Made by a program: the position numbers and the translations under genes. The notes beneath the pieces were generated by a model that saw only the letters and a list, made by a program, of their open reading frames with translations, was not told the origin of the DNA and did not search any database. Shown here piece after piece: positions 7,811-17,047 of a DNA stretch of 64,000 nt. The stretch is from Bifidobacterium callimiconis (lineage in GTDB: Bacteria; Actinomycetota; Actinomycetes; Actinomycetales; Bifidobacteriaceae): contig NZ_QXGJ01000004.1 in NCBI RefSeq assembly GCF_003952005.1, positions 1-64,000 of the forward strand. The letters are read 5' to 3'. Each line of letters starts with the position of its first letter. Position 1 is the first letter of the stretch.

Positions 7811-8956
7811 ATGATCGATGCCGTGAAAATTCCCATGTCCATGCTGCCCGAAGACGGCCGGTTCGGCTGCGGGCCCAGCAAAATCCGCCACAAGCAGGTC
7901 AAGGCGCTCACCGAAGCCGGCTACAATCTGCTCGGCACCTCGCACCGTCAGGCCCCCGTCAAGCACGTGGTCGCCTCCATCCGCGAAGGGCTGGCCGACT
8001 ACTTCTCCATTCCCGAAGGCTGGCAGGTGGCCCTCGGCAACGGCGGAGCCAGCGCCTTCTGGGAGATGGCCTGCGCCTCACTGATCTCCCGTCGGGCCGC
8101 GTTCGGCGTCTACGGCTCGTTCAGCGGCAAATTCGCCGCCAGCGCCGCAAAGGCCCCCTTCCTCGAAGAGCCCGTAGTATATAAGGCCGAATACGGCTCC
8201 TGCGCCATCCCCCAGTACACCGACGACGTGGATGCCTACTGCTGGGCACAGAACGAAACCTCCACCGGCGTGATGGCACCCGTGCAGCGCGTGCCCGGCA
8301 GCGTGGAGCAGGGTGCGCTCACCCTCATCGACGCCACCAGCGGCGCCGGAGGCCTGCCCATCGACATCAGCCAGACCGACGCCTACTACTTCTCTCCGCA
8401 GAAGGTGTTCGGCTCCGACGGTGGACTGTGGTTCGCCATCCTCTCCCCCGATGCCGTCAAGCGAGCCGAGGACGTGGAGAAGAGCGCCGAACTCGAGGGC
8501 GCCCGTCGCTGGGTGCCGCCGTTCCTGTCCCTCACCCAGGCGCTCGCCAACTCCCGCAAGGATCAGACGCTCAACACCCCGGCCATCGGCACGCTGGTGC
8601 TCATGGACGAGCAGGTGCGCTGGCTCAACGAGCACGGCGGACTGAACTGGGCGCAGGCCCGTTGCGCCAAGTCGGCGAACATCCTGTACACGTGGGCGGA
8701 GAAGTCCGACTACGCCGCCCCGTTCGTCACCGACGCCTCGCTGCGCTCCAACGTTGTGGTGACCATCGACCTGGATGACTCGATCAAGGCGTCCGCCGTG
8801 GTGTCGGCGCTGCGCGACAACGGCATCGTGGACACCTCCGGATACCGCAAGCTCGGCCGCAACCAGTTGCGTATCGGCGTGTTCCCGTCCGTCAAGCCCA
8901 GTGACGTGGAGGCGCTCACCTACTGCATCGACTACGTGGTGGAGCATCTGCAGTAG
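7811..8956 (+). CDS. serC: Phosphoserine aminotransferase
   Basis: Transfers the amino group of glutamate to 3-phosphohydroxypyruvate in serine biosynthesis, using PLP. The product is 381 residues and of the actinobacterial SerC type, recognised from the N-terminal DGRFGCGPSKIR motif. The PLP-binding Lys198 lies in SPQKVFGSDGG. The open frame extends back to 7622, but homology starts at the ATG at 7811, which has no ribosome site and fits a leaderless start. No other serine gene is adjacent. Confidence 0.93.
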   Translation: MIDAVKIPMSMLPEDGRFGCGPSKIRHKQVKALTEAGYNLLGTSHRQAPVKHVVASIREGLADYFSIPEGWQVALGNGGASAFWEMACASLISRRAAFGVYGSFSGKFAASAAKAPFLEEPVVYKAEYGSCAIPQYTDDVDAYCWAQNETSTGVMAPVQRVPGSVEQGALTLIDATSGAGGLPIDISQTDAYYFSPQKVFGSDGGLWFAILSPDAVKRAEDVEKSAELEGARRWVPPFLSLTQALANSRKDQTLNTPAIGTLVLMDEQVRWLNEHGGLNWAQARCAKSANILYTWAEKSDYAAPFVTDASLRSNVVVTIDLDDSIKASAVVSALRDNGIVDTSGYRKLGRNQLRIGVFPSVKPSDVEALTYCIDYVVEHLQ

Positions 8957-9073
8957 CGCAGTCACGGAATGGTCGTGCGGCACCATCGACATGACGTCAC
9001 ATGACCATTCCTATATATCTATTCCCATATAGTCATGGCGTTCATATCGCTGTAGATATGGAATCAGATGAGG
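8957..9073. other. Convergent intergenic region with inverted repeat
   Basis: GGAATGGTC (8966-8974) pairs with GACCATTCC (9003-9011), followed by an AT-rich segment. It sits between the convergent serC and manA and may help terminate one or both. There is no clear T-run. Confidence 0.35.
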
Positions 9074-10498
9074 TCAGAGACCGGTGGAGGCCAGAAGATA
9101 GGCCCCGCCGGTCTTTGCGTTCCCGCCATTGCGCCGTGCGGTGATGACGATCGACCCGTCGGCGGCCGGAACGAAAACGGCGTCACCCTGCCGCAGCACG
9201 ACCGTCCCCGTTCCGCCCGAACACCGCAGTTCGCCGGACAGGCAGACCAGCATACGAGGCCGGGACGCGCACTCGGGAGGCGGCACGATCCCCGCGGTCT
9301 CATGGAACGCATGCGCATCCAGCGGAGCGTCCGCATACGCTCCAGACACATGGCCGAGCTTGAGCGCGAACTCGTCGAGTCCGGGACGATACACCACGCC
9401 GTCGACCCCGGCGAAACACTCCGGCCGCCGAACCGGCTCCGGCATCGGACGAAGATTGCGCAGCGCGTTCGGCACGTCACGATACTTCACCGTAAGTCCC
9501 GCGCGCAGCACGTTATCGGAGTTCGTCATGATCTCCGCGCCCACGCCCCGTATATAGGCATGCGGCGTCCCCGGAGTGATGAACGCACCCTCCCCCGGCC
9601 GCAACCGTACGGGATTCATCATCAGCAGCGCCAGCACGGTCGGGTCATCGGGAAACGATCGCGCGGCATCGACCGCATTGTCGAACATCAGACGAACGAC
9701 GTCGTCCATGAACGACGGAGACGCCGCAACGCCGGCCGAACACGCGGCGCCGTCGCGCATGCGCCCCGCCGTCAGACGCCGGTCAAGCCGTTCCCGAGCT
9801 GCGGTGAGCAACGCCAGCCAGTCCGTCGACTTCCCCGCATCGCGATCGGACGCCACCGCCACCCAGAACGCGCGGAACACGCTCCGCGCAGGCGCACTCC
9901 ATGACACGGCGGCGTCCGGCATACGGGAATCCGCCTCACGCGCATCATCCGCAGCCGGCGACGCGTCGGCCTTCCCCTCCAGCATCCACACCATCAGGCA
10001 GGCACGGTCATGATCCACCAACCGCAACGCGGCGATCTGCATGGCGATCGGCGCGAACCCGATCGACGCACGAAAATCGTCCAGAGCCACCACCATCTCC
10101 GACTTGCCATGGACGTCGCGGAACGACCGTTCGCGTGCATCAAGCGGGACCCCGGCGGCGTTCTCCCTGTGAAAACCGGCACGGGCCTCGAAATCCAAAG
10201 GATGCACCTGCAACGACAACGGAGTGCGCACGGCGATCACCTTGAGCAGATACGGCAGCATCGGCCCCCAACGATGGGACGCCACCACGCCGAGCATCCG
10301 ATCAGGATCGTCGCGGATCATATCGTCAAGCGGCGCCTCCACACCACGGATATCCACCGTGGACGGCGACTGCGGATGCCCGCCATACCAAAGCTCCGCC
10401 AACGGTCCGAGCACCCCACGCATCGCCGGAACCAACGACTGCAGACGGTCGCACGAACCCCACGCATACCGTTTCGGCACCGGTCGAATCGGAATCAT
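9074..10498 (-). CDS. manA: Mannose-6-phosphate isomerase, class I
   Basis: Zinc enzyme interconverting mannose-6-phosphate and fructose-6-phosphate. The 474-residue product contains the metal-site LSLQVHP, the HGKSEMVVALDD segment and the long family motif beginning ITPGTPHAYIRG and ending AGLTVKYRD. The start chosen is the ATG at 10498, which has GGAAGGGGGA just before it, rather than the frame start at 10558. It is somewhat longer than typical because of variable loops between residues 180 and 260. It stands alone, convergent with serC. Confidence 0.93.
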   Translation of the reverse strand: MIPIRPVPKRYAWGSCDRLQSLVPAMRGVLGPLAELWYGGHPQSPSTVDIRGVEAPLDDMIRDDPDRMLGVVASHRWGPMLPYLLKVIAVRTPLSLQVHPLDFEARAGFHRENAAGVPLDARERSFRDVHGKSEMVVALDDFRASIGFAPIAMQIAALRLVDHDRACLMVWMLEGKADASPAADDAREADSRMPDAAVSWSAPARSVFRAFWVAVASDRDAGKSTDWLALLTAARERLDRRLTAGRMRDGAACSAGVAASPSFMDDVVRLMFDNAVDAARSFPDDPTVLALLMMNPVRLRPGEGAFITPGTPHAYIRGVGAEIMTNSDNVLRAGLTVKYRDVPNALRNLRPMPEPVRRPECFAGVDGVVYRPGLDEFALKLGHVSGAYADAPLDAHAFHETAGIVPPPECASRPRMLVCLSGELRCSGGTGTVVLRQGDAVFVPAADGSIVITARRNGGNAKTGGAYLLASTGL

Positions 10499-10603
10499 AC
10501 GTCCCCCTTCCGGCATACGAACACACGCATGCGCACTGCCGACGACGTTCCCGCGCACTCACCCAAGGTTACCCAACCCATGGCCGAAGACAACCCCCGG
10601 CTG

Positions 10604-10609
10604 TAAGGT
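10604..10609 (+). promoter_or_regulatory. Putative -10 box of the DUF2530 gene (leaderless)
   Basis: TAAGGT ends seven bases before the ATG. It could alternatively be read as a poor ribosome site (AAGGTG). Confidence 0.4.
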
Positions 10610-10616
10610 GTTCCCT

Positions 10617-10877
10617 ATGAAATTGGCACCCATTCTCGATCCAGGCGCTCGCAAGCCCGGCCCCAAGCCCGCACAGGTGGATCTGCACAGGGTGTTTTTC
10701 ATCGGCACGACGCTGTGGCTGATCGCGGGAATCATCTGTCTGATTTTGGTATTGCTGGGCAAACACGCGACCGGTGCGCTCATCGTATGCGTGGCCGGCA
10801 TGATCATTGGCGTGCTGCTGCTGATTTGGGAGCACTTCAACCGGTGGTACTACCGGCGGTTGGGGAATCAGAAGTAG
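10617..10877 (+). CDS. Small two-helix membrane protein, DUF2530 family
   Basis: 86 residues with two predicted membrane helices (about 30-48 and 54-72) and basic ends. It resembles the actinobacterial DUF2530 proteins in length, in the N-terminal Pro/Lys-rich stretch and in the WEHFNRWYYRRL end. No function is known for the family. It is divergent from manA, and a copy of the hairpin repeat follows it. Confidence 0.75.
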   Translation: MKLAPILDPGARKPGPKPAQVDLHRVFFIGTTLWLIAGIICLILVLLGKHATGALIVCVAGMIIGVLLLIWEHFNRWYYRRLGNQK

Positions 10878-10916
10878 GTTTTTGCCGGGAGGCTTTGTTC
10901 TCGGTCTTCGGGGTTG

Positions 10917-10978
10917 GAGCCCTCCCTCAGTCCGCCTTTTGGCGGACAGCTCCCTCCCTCGGAGGGAGCACGAAAAAC
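10917..10978. repeat. CTCCC hairpin repeat copy
   Basis: CTCCCTCA, inner stem GTCCGCC-TTTT-GGCGGAC, then CTCCCTCCCTCGGAGGGAGC. It lies between the DUF2530 gene and the end of the sensor-kinase gene. Its inner stem differs from the other copies but remains fully paired. Confidence 0.8.
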
Positions 10979-11020
10979 AATATGGCACGCTCCCAATGAG
11001 GAAGCACGACGGTTCGGGAA

Positions 11021-12331
11021 TCAGTCGGCCAGGGGAAGGGAGAAGGTGAAGGTACTGCCCTGTCGGGGGGCGCTCCACACCGAAACCGATCCATGATGGG
11101 TAAGGGCCACGTGCTTGACGATCGCCAGACCCAGACCCACGCCGTCGCCGGTACGCGACGACTGGTTGGAGCCGCGATAGAACCGCTCGAAGATACGCGG
11201 CTGCTCCTCACGGGGGATGCCGCATCCCTGATCGACCACGCGAACCAGCGCATGCTTGCCGTCCTTGGCTCTGGACACGGCGATGCCCACGGCCTTGTGT
11301 TCCGGAGAGTATTCGATGGCGTTCTCGATGAGTTTGCCCAATGCGCCTTGCAGCTGCTCGCTTTCCGCATGTACCATGATGTCGTCCGCGCCGTTGACGA
11401 TCACGCGCACGTTGCTCGTTCTGGCAAGCGGAGCCATGCAGTCCGCGGCCGTGCGTACCTGATCGAGCAGGTTCACCAGATTGTCCTGATTCGGCACCAC
11501 CTTGGACTGCGCCTTGATCAGCAGGAGCAGATCGTCGACCAGATGACTCAGATGACTGGCATAGTTACGCACTCTCGAGGCCTCGACGAGGATTTGGCTG
11601 ACGTCCACGTCGTCCTCTTCCAGATCCTCTCCCAGGGTCTCCAACGCACGGGTGGGTTTGAGCAGCTGTTCGGTCACGTTCGCCACGAAGTCCTCACGCA
11701 CCTGGGCAAACCGATGCTCCTCGCTCACATCGTTGATGATCACCAGCGTCTTCGTCTCGCTGATCTGTCCGACGGTGACCTTCAGCCAGTTGGGACGGGT
11801 GAATACCACCATGCCATCACCGGTCACCTGCTGCTGCACGGAGGCTGCACCATCGACACCGTCATCGCCGAACCGGTATTCGCTCGCAAATCGATCGGGT
11901 GTCTGCGTCACGAGTTCGCATGACCGTTTGCCTCCCGACTCGCGAACGCTGTGCACTGCCTGCAGGATATGGTCGTTCACCAGGCATTCGTCGTTCACGA
12001 TGCCGAGACGGTAGGTGTCGGTACTGGCCTGCAGCACCTCATCATTCTCGTCCACCACCACCGTGAGGCCGGGGATGACGGACAGCATACGCACGGTCTC
12101 GAAATCGAGTTCGTCGTCGTCATCGTCGTCGTCATCGTTGCGTTTACGGGAGCGACGGAAGCCGATACTGGCCCGCCAGTGCGCGATCGCATCGGTGTTT
12201 ATATACTGGGAAAGGAACGGATACGCCCAGTTGTACAACTTGGAAATCAGAGCCACGATCGCGATGAGCAACATCACGCAGAAGATCACGAAGATCACCA
12301 TCGATACGATCTGGGCGTTTTGCGTAGTCAT
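11021..12331 (-). CDS. SenX3/PhoR-type sensor kinase lacking the phosphoacceptor His
   Basis: 436 residues: one membrane helix at the N-terminus (about 8-30), a PAS-like region (about 75-200), a dimerisation region (about 215-290) and an ATPase domain. The ATPase domain keeps its boxes: the N-box Asn in IENAIEYSP, DQGCGIP, FERFYRG and GDGVGLGLAI. At the H-box, where relatives read VSHELKTP, this protein reads VTEQLLKP, so Glu221 replaces the histidine. It therefore should not autophosphorylate in the normal way. Placement beside divergent phoU suggests a phosphate-signalling role. No response regulator is adjacent. Confidence 0.85.
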   Translation of the reverse strand: MTTQNAQIVSMVIFVIFCVMLLIAIVALISKLYNWAYPFLSQYINTDAIAHWRASIGFRRSRKRNDDDDDDDDELDFETVRMLSVIPGLTVVVDENDEVLQASTDTYRLGIVNDECLVNDHILQAVHSVRESGGKRSCELVTQTPDRFASEYRFGDDGVDGAASVQQQVTGDGMVVFTRPNWLKVTVGQISETKTLVIINDVSEEHRFAQVREDFVANVTEQLLKPTRALETLGEDLEEDDVDVSQILVEASRVRNYASHLSHLVDDLLLLIKAQSKVVPNQDNLVNLLDQVRTAADCMAPLARTSNVRVIVNGADDIMVHAESEQLQGALGKLIENAIEYSPEHKAVGIAVSRAKDGKHALVRVVDQGCGIPREEQPRIFERFYRGSNQSSRTGDGVGLGLAIVKHVALTHHGSVSVWSAPRQGSTFTFSLPLAD

Positions 12332-12408
12332 GTCACCATTGTCGCACGATGTGAGGCATCATGTCGGAACATCGAACGGCTTGTAACGGGCATTGCGGCC
12401 CGCCGCAA

Positions 12409-12438
12409 GGTGAAGTCAAGGTGAACATGACGGTGAAC
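12409..12438 (-). promoter_or_regulatory. Putative PhoP-type direct repeats (PHO box)
   Basis: On the minus strand three direct repeats occur, GTTCACC, GTTCACC and CTTCACC, with steps of 12 and 11 bases. GTTCACC repeats of about 11 bp are the known core of PhoP boxes in Streptomyces. They lie between the divergent kinase gene and phoU, where PhoP control would be expected. Confidence 0.5.
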
Positions 12439-12497
12439 ACTCAGACAACTCGCGGTTTACACCGTGCGGCAACGAAGTCATTCCGGTGTTCATCGCC

Positions 12498-12503
12498 TAG
12501 AAT
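12498..12503 (+). promoter_or_regulatory. Putative -10 box of phoU
   Basis: TAGAAT lies 53 bases before the phoU ATG. No good -35 is visible, which would fit activation from the upstream PhoP-like repeats. Confidence 0.35.
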
Positions 12504-12556
12504 GGGAAAAGGTTTGCAATCGGAAAATTGCAACGGAAATGGAAAGGCAAAGAGAA

Positions 12557-13264
12557 ATGCGCGTAATCTTCACCGAGGAGATGAAGCAGGTAGCCGACGA
12601 CCTCGATCGCATGGCACAGGAAGTGCGTACTGCGATTCTCGGTGCCGGCAAGGCTCTGCTCGAATCTGATGTCGAAGTCGCCCAGAACGTCATCGATGGC
12701 GATCTGGAGATCGACGCCCTGGAAACCAGCGTAATCAACCAGTGCGTGCAGCTGCTGGCCCGTCAGAACCCCGTCGCCACCGATCTTCGCGTCGTGGTGT
12801 CCACGCTGCGTCTGGCCTCCACCTTCGAGCGCATGGGAGATCTGGCTCGTCACGTGGCCGAGATCGCCCGCCGCACCTACCCGGAGTCCGCACTGACCCC
12901 GGAAACCCGCGAGGTGTTCGCCAAGATGCAGCAGTTCCTTGACGAGACCACCGAAGAGCTCATCCACGTGCTCTCCAACCGCGACGTCAAGGCTGCCGAG
13001 CAGCTGATCATCAACGACGACAAGCTCGACGCCCTGCACCTGCAGATCTTCGACATCGTCAACAGCGACCAGTGGACCGGCACCACGCAGCAGACCATCG
13101 ACGTGGTGCTGCTGGGCCGCTTCTACGAGCGCTTCGGCGACCACGCCGTGTCCGCCGCCCGTCGTCTGGTCTACATCGTTTCCGGCTTCGACCCTACCAA
13201 GGCTCCGCAGACCAAGGCCGATTCTTCTGACAAGGATCCGTACCTGTCTGCCCCGGAGAAGTAG
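12557..13264 (+). CDS. phoU: Phosphate signalling protein PhoU
   Basis: 235 residues forming two PhoU three-helix repeats. Each has the metal-binding signature: FERMGDLARH in the first and YERFGDHAVSAARR in the second. PhoU is a cytoplasmic negative regulator linking the PstSCAB phosphate importer to the sensor kinase. The frame runs further upstream, but homology starts at MRVIFTEEM (12557), preceded by a modest AAAGAG. It is divergent from the His-less SenX3-like kinase; no pst genes are in this window. A strong terminator follows. Confidence 0.95.
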   Translation: MRVIFTEEMKQVADDLDRMAQEVRTAILGAGKALLESDVEVAQNVIDGDLEIDALETSVINQCVQLLARQNPVATDLRVVVSTLRLASTFERMGDLARHVAEIARRTYPESALTPETREVFAKMQQFLDETTEELIHVLSNRDVKAAEQLIINDDKLDALHLQIFDIVNSDQWTGTTQQTIDVVLLGRFYERFGDHAVSAARRLVYIVSGFDPTKAPQTKADSSDKDPYLSAPEK

Positions 13265-13286
13265 TCTGACTGCTGATTCGTCTGGA

Positions 13287-13326
13287 CGGTGGGTTTCCGC
13301 TTCGCTGCGGGAACCCACCGTTTTGT
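13287..13326 (+). terminator. Intrinsic terminator after phoU
   Basis: CGGTGGGTTTCC pairs with GGAACCCACCG around GCTTCGCTGCG, followed by TTTTGTT. Confidence 0.85.
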
Positions 13327-13400
13327 TATATGCCACCTTTCGGCACTCCTTCGGCACTCTTTGACAGCTGCGGCGTTGCGTCGGCGTGACCGTATGCACG

Positions 13401-13443
13401 AAAAAAGGAGGACCTTCCGCCATCTTGACGGAAGGTCCTCCTT
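13401..13443 (-). terminator. Intrinsic terminator after gpmA
   Basis: The perfect stem GGAGGACCTTCCG / CGGAAGGTCCTCC reads into TTTTTT on the minus strand, just past the gpmA stop. Confidence 0.85.
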
Positions 13444-13479
13444 GAACGATTAGCGATTAGCGGACCAAAGTCCGTTCAA

Positions 13480-14217
13480 TCACTTGCCCTGGTTGGCAAC
13501 GGCGGCGGCGCCGGCAGCGGCGGCCTCCGGATCCAGGTACTCGCCACGCGGCTTGATCGGCTTGAAGTTCTCGTCAAGCTCGTACACCAGCGGGATGGCG
13601 GTGGGGATGTTCACCTTGGCGATCTCCTCTTCGCTCAGGTCGTCAAGCATCTTGACGATGGCGCGGAGGCTGTTGCCGTGAGCGGCGATCAGCACGGTCT
13701 TGCCGGACTTGAGCTCGGGGATGATCTCGGACTCCCAGTACGGGGTCACGCGGGCCACGACGTTGGCCAGGGCCTCGGTCTCGGGGACCGGATCGCCGGC
13801 GTAGCGCGGGTCGTTGTTCTGCGAGTACTCGTCGTTCGGATCGATCTCCGGCGGCGGGGTGGCGTAGGAACGACGCCAGAGCATGAACTTCTCGTCACCG
13901 TACTCCTGACGGATCTCGGACTTGTTCTTGCCCTGCAAGGCGCCGTAGTGACGCTCGTTCAGGTGCCAGCTGCGCTTGACCGGGATCCACAGACGATCGG
14001 CGGCATCCAGCGCGATGTTGGCGGTGTTGATGGCGCGACGCAGCAGGGAGGTGAACACGATGTCCGGAAGGACGTTCTTCTCCTTGAGCAGTTCGCCGCC
14101 ACGCTTGGCCTCGGCTTCGCCCTGCTCGGTCAGCGGGACGTCCACCCAGCCGGTGAACTGATTGGTCTTGTTCCATGCGCTCTGTCCGTGACGGAGCAGT
14201 ACTAGTTTGTAAGTCAT
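13480..14217 (-). CDS. gpmA: 2,3-bisphosphoglycerate-dependent phosphoglycerate mutase
   Basis: Glycolytic enzyme interconverting 3- and 2-phosphoglycerate, dependent on 2,3-bisphosphoglycerate. The 245-residue product begins [13 protein letters not shown], with His10 as the phosphoacceptor; the family segments [12 protein letters not shown] and AAHGNSLRA are also present. The frame opens much earlier (14409). The ATG at 14217 is chosen because homology begins there and a TAGACT box lies seven bases before it (leaderless). It has a short Ala-rich tail. It is convergent with phoU and separated from menA by about 110 bp. Confidence 0.95.
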   Translation of the reverse strand: MTYKLVLLRHGQSAWNKTNQFTGWVDVPLTEQGEAEAKRGGELLKEKNVLPDIVFTSLLRRAINTANIALDAADRLWIPVKRSWHLNERHYGALQGKNKSEIRQEYGDEKFMLWRRSYATPPPEIDPNDEYSQNNDPRYAGDPVPETEALANVVARVTPYWESEIIPELKSGKTVLIAAHGNSLRAIVKMLDDLSEEEIAKVNIPTAIPLVYELDENFKPIKPRGEYLDPEAAAAGAAAVANQGK

Positions 14218-14224
14218 ACGGCAC

Positions 14225-14230
14225 AGTCTA
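14225..14230 (-). promoter_or_regulatory. Putative -10 box of leaderless gpmA
   Basis: TAGACT on the minus strand ends seven bases before the gpmA ATG, with no ribosome site between. Confidence 0.55.
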
Positions 14231-14330
14231 TGCCAATCTTGCGACGAAAACCATGGCAAAACCCTCACGATTCCATAACGGACAGGTAAACATTCGGCAT
14301 GTTTTCCCATCGGTGCGGAAACGCACGATG

Positions 14331-15434
14331 TCACTGGATGAAGACGATGCCGAAACCACTCCCCGCGGCGAACACACCGATGGCGAAGATTGCCGCGAAC
14401 ACCAGACACTGTTTGCCGGCAAGCCCCAGTGCCGAGAGGAAGTCACGACGGGAGACGGCCTTGACCAACATGGTCTGCATCAGCGCGGCAGCCCCCGCCC
14501 ACACGACCAGTCCGCCGCCGAAACCGACCATCAGCATCAGCGCGGTGGCGATGAGCCAGTTCATGGAACAGCACACGACGAGCGCGTTCCGCGACCCCTT
14601 TCTGCCCAGCCGCACCGCCAAGGTCCGTTTGCCGTGAACGCGATCGTCGTCGATGTCACGAAGATTGTTGACCATAAGTATCATCACGGCGTTGAGTCCG
14701 GCACAGACGGCGGCGAGTATGCCGATGGCGTCGATGCCGTACAGGCCACGCCAGAATCCGTTCAACGACCATACGTGGGACTCGGTCGGACCGGCGAACT
14801 CAAACGCCATCGCGCCGGGGACGCCGAATCCGTTGAAGGTCTGGCAGATGGCGAATTCCGTGCCCAGCGTGGCCACCAGACCGAAGAAGACGAACACGAA
14901 AAGTTCTCCGAAACCCGCGTATCCGTACGGATGCCGACCTCCGGTGTAAAACCAGCCGGCGATCAGACAAAGCGCACCGACCGCGATCAACCAGTATTGT
15001 CGACTGACGATGGCGACGCCCAGTCCGCACAGGCACGCCGACAGCGCCGCGATACCGGCGGCGGCAAGCACATGTTTCGGAGCGACCAGACCGGAAGCCG
15101 TGATGCGCTGCGGCTTGCCGGTGCGCGTTTCGGACGCGCCGCGATGCGCGTCGGTGCCGCGAACACCGTCGGAGTAGTCGTTGGCGAAATTCACGGCGAT
15201 CTGCAGAAACAGGGCCACTCCCATGCAGAGCAGGCTCACGCCGAGAAACCTCGGCATGGCGCCGTCGATGGCGTACCAAGGAATGGCTGACGGCACCGAA
15301 CCAGGCCTGTGCATGCCCCATCCGTCCGAGCGAGTGAATACGCTCCACGCCGAGGCGGCACCGGCAAGCACCGGCGCGATCGAGGCGGGGAGGGTTTTCG
15401 GACGCATTCCCTGAATCCATAAGCCCAACGTCAT
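14331..15434 (-). CDS. menA: 1,4-dihydroxy-2-naphthoate prenyltransferase (MenA, UbiA family)
   Basis: 367-residue integral membrane protein with about nine hydrophobic segments. It has the two Asp-rich prenyl-diphosphate motifs of the UbiA family: [14 protein letters not shown] in the first half and NNLRDIDDD in the second. The opening [19 protein letters not shown] is typical of MenA, which attaches a polyprenyl chain to DHNA in menaquinone synthesis. No other men gene is in this window, so it may act on imported DHNA or on another aromatic acceptor. The start is uncertain: 15434 or MRPKTLP at 15407. Confidence 0.88.
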   Translation of the reverse strand: MTLGLWIQGMRPKTLPASIAPVLAGAASAWSVFTRSDGWGMHRPGSVPSAIPWYAIDGAMPRFLGVSLLCMGVALFLQIAVNFANDYSDGVRGTDAHRGASETRTGKPQRITASGLVAPKHVLAAAGIAALSACLCGLGVAIVSRQYWLIAVGALCLIAGWFYTGGRHPYGYAGFGELFVFVFFGLVATLGTEFAICQTFNGFGVPGAMAFEFAGPTESHVWSLNGFWRGLYGIDAIGILAAVCAGLNAVMILMVNNLRDIDDDRVHGKRTLAVRLGRKGSRNALVVCCSMNWLIATALMLMVGFGGGLVVWAGAAALMQTMLVKAVSRRDFLSALGLAGKQCLVFAAIFAIGVFAAGSGFGIVFIQ

Positions 15435-15486
15435 GATTTCAGGTGTAACAGGAGGGGGTGCCCAAGTGAGGGTTGCCGATCCCTGA

Positions 15487-15545
15487 AGGTGGCACTCCCC
15501 TCAAGTCCGGCTATGCCGGACAGCTCCCCTCAGGGAGGGGAGTCT
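15487..15545. repeat. CTCCC hairpin repeat copy
   Basis: CTCCCCTCA, inner stem GTCCGGC-TATG-CCGGAC, then CTCCCCTCAGGGAGGGGAG. It lies between menA and the transporter. Confidence 0.8.
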
Positions 15546-15556
15546 GAATATGGAAA

Positions 15557-15645
15557 CACCCGCCTTGGATGCTCTTGCGACAAGAAACCAAGGCGGGTGA
15601 GGGTCGTATGCCCCGGATCCCCTCTCTGAGGGGAGCGAACAGCCC
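15557..15645. other. Long hairpin and partial CTCCC element
   Basis: CACCCGCCTTGG pairs perfectly with CCAAGGCGGGTG around a 19-base loop (15557-15600). It is followed by a partial repeat CCCCTCTCTGAGGGG. It lies just downstream of the transporter stop and may stop its transcript, though no T-run is visible. Confidence 0.5.
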
Positions 15646-15658
15646 GACGCGAGCCGAA

Positions 15659-16912
15659 TCAGCGGGTGGTGCCGTAGGACTTGAAGAACGCGCCCATGAT
15701 GGCGATGTACAGCACGCCGATGGACATGACCAGAATCGCGCCGAGCTGCATGCCCATGGCATCGGAGGCCAGACCCATGAGCGGCGGGAAGATTGCGCCG
15801 CCGATCAGACCGATCATCATCAGGCCGGAGACCTCGTTCTGACGCTCGGGCAGGTGCAGCAGACCGGTGGTCAGCATGATCGAGAACACGTTCGCGTTGC
15901 CCATGCCCACGCAGGCCAGACCGATGTAGGCCAGCCACGTCGGCATGCCGGTCAGACCGGAGAACAGCAGGAAGCACACGGCGGAGGCGACCATCAGCGC
16001 GCCGCACACGCGCAGCATCGCCTTGCGGCTGAACTTCTGCAACAGCACGGAGCCGGACAGGCAGCCGAGCGTACGGAACGCGAAGTACACGCTGGTGGCG
16101 CCGCCGGCGGCTTCCAGACCAAGATCGGAATGCTCCATGAGGATCTTCGGCGCGGTGGCGTTGATGCCGACGTCCACGCCCACATGGCAGACGATGCCGA
16201 TGAAGCACAGCAGGATGACGGGGTTCTTCAGCAGGGCGAAGCAGCCGGCGATGCTGGTGTGGCCGGTGTCGGGGGCGTTCTCCTTGATCTCGTCGAAGCT
16301 CAGCATGATGAATGCGAGCACGGCCACCACGAGGTAGATCGGGTACAGCAGCCACCACTTGCCGAACGTGACGGCAGCCCAGCCGGCGATCAGCGGGGCA
16401 ATGAACGAGGCGATGGCCTTGACGAACTGGCCGAAGGTGAGCATGCCGGCGAGCTTCTCATCGTGCGCGAGGTTGCCGACGAGCGGGTTGAGCGACACCT
16501 GCATGAACGTGTTGCCGATGCCGAGCAGGCAGAACGAGACGACGATGAACGCGAGCTGCGCGCCCTTGGCGGGAATCAAGTAGCCGATGATCGGCAGCAG
16601 GCAGCCGAGCGCGGTGATGCCGATGCTCACAAGTACGGTGTGACGGCGGCCGATGCGGTTCATGAGCATGCCGGCCGGAACCGACAGCACCAAGAACCAG
16701 AAGAACACCATGGTGGTGAAGATGTTGCTCACCGAGTCGGACAGGCCGAAGTCGGACTGCACATAGTTCGATGCGGTGCCGACCAGATCGACGAAGCCCA
16801 TCACGAAGAACGACATCATGACGGGGATCAGGACGGCGAAAGGCGCGTTGCCGAGCTTGTCGGCGGCCTGTGCGGAAGTCTCCTCCACTTCCGTGGTCTT
16901 TGCGCTGCTCAT
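15659..16912 (-). CDS. FHS-type MFS sugar permease
   Basis: 417 residues with 12 predicted membrane helices. The N-terminal half has the MFS loop motif MNRIGRRHTV and an opening FFVMGFVDLVGTASNYVQ typical of the fucose/glucose/galactose:H+ symporter (FHS) family, so it probably imports a hexose or fucose with protons. A good ribosome site, GAGAGGAAAA, fixes the start at 16912. It stands alone between menA and lysS. Its 200-bp upstream region holds palindromes (TAACGTCGTTA, GAACGTTC) that look like operators. The exact sugar cannot be read from the sequence. Confidence 0.82.
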   Translation of the reverse strand: MSSAKTTEVEETSAQAADKLGNAPFAVLIPVMMSFFVMGFVDLVGTASNYVQSDFGLSDSVSNIFTTMVFFWFLVLSVPAGMLMNRIGRRHTVLVSIGITALGCLLPIIGYLIPAKGAQLAFIVVSFCLLGIGNTFMQVSLNPLVGNLAHDEKLAGMLTFGQFVKAIASFIAPLIAGWAAVTFGKWWLLYPIYLVVAVLAFIMLSFDEIKENAPDTGHTSIAGCFALLKNPVILLCFIGIVCHVGVDVGINATAPKILMEHSDLGLEAAGGATSVYFAFRTLGCLSGSVLLQKFSRKAMLRVCGALMVASAVCFLLFSGLTGMPTWLAYIGLACVGMGNANVFSIMLTTGLLHLPERQNEVSGLMMIGLIGGAIFPPLMGLASDAMGMQLGAILVMSIGVLYIAIMGAFFKSYGTTR

Positions 16913-17047
16913 CGTAGTTTTCCTCTCCGTATCCGTTCCGGAGGAACGGTCATCTTTCCAAAACGACTGCCATGCATGGCCGTCGATATGCGCGACGATG
17001 GCTCCGCGGATCGAAAGTATGTGGGATTCTTCGATGAGATCACGAAG

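Noticed and set aside
12332..12556. Response regulator gene beside the kinase
   Set aside because: The gap holds only promoter-like sequence and repeats; no receiver domain is encoded between the kinase and phoU.
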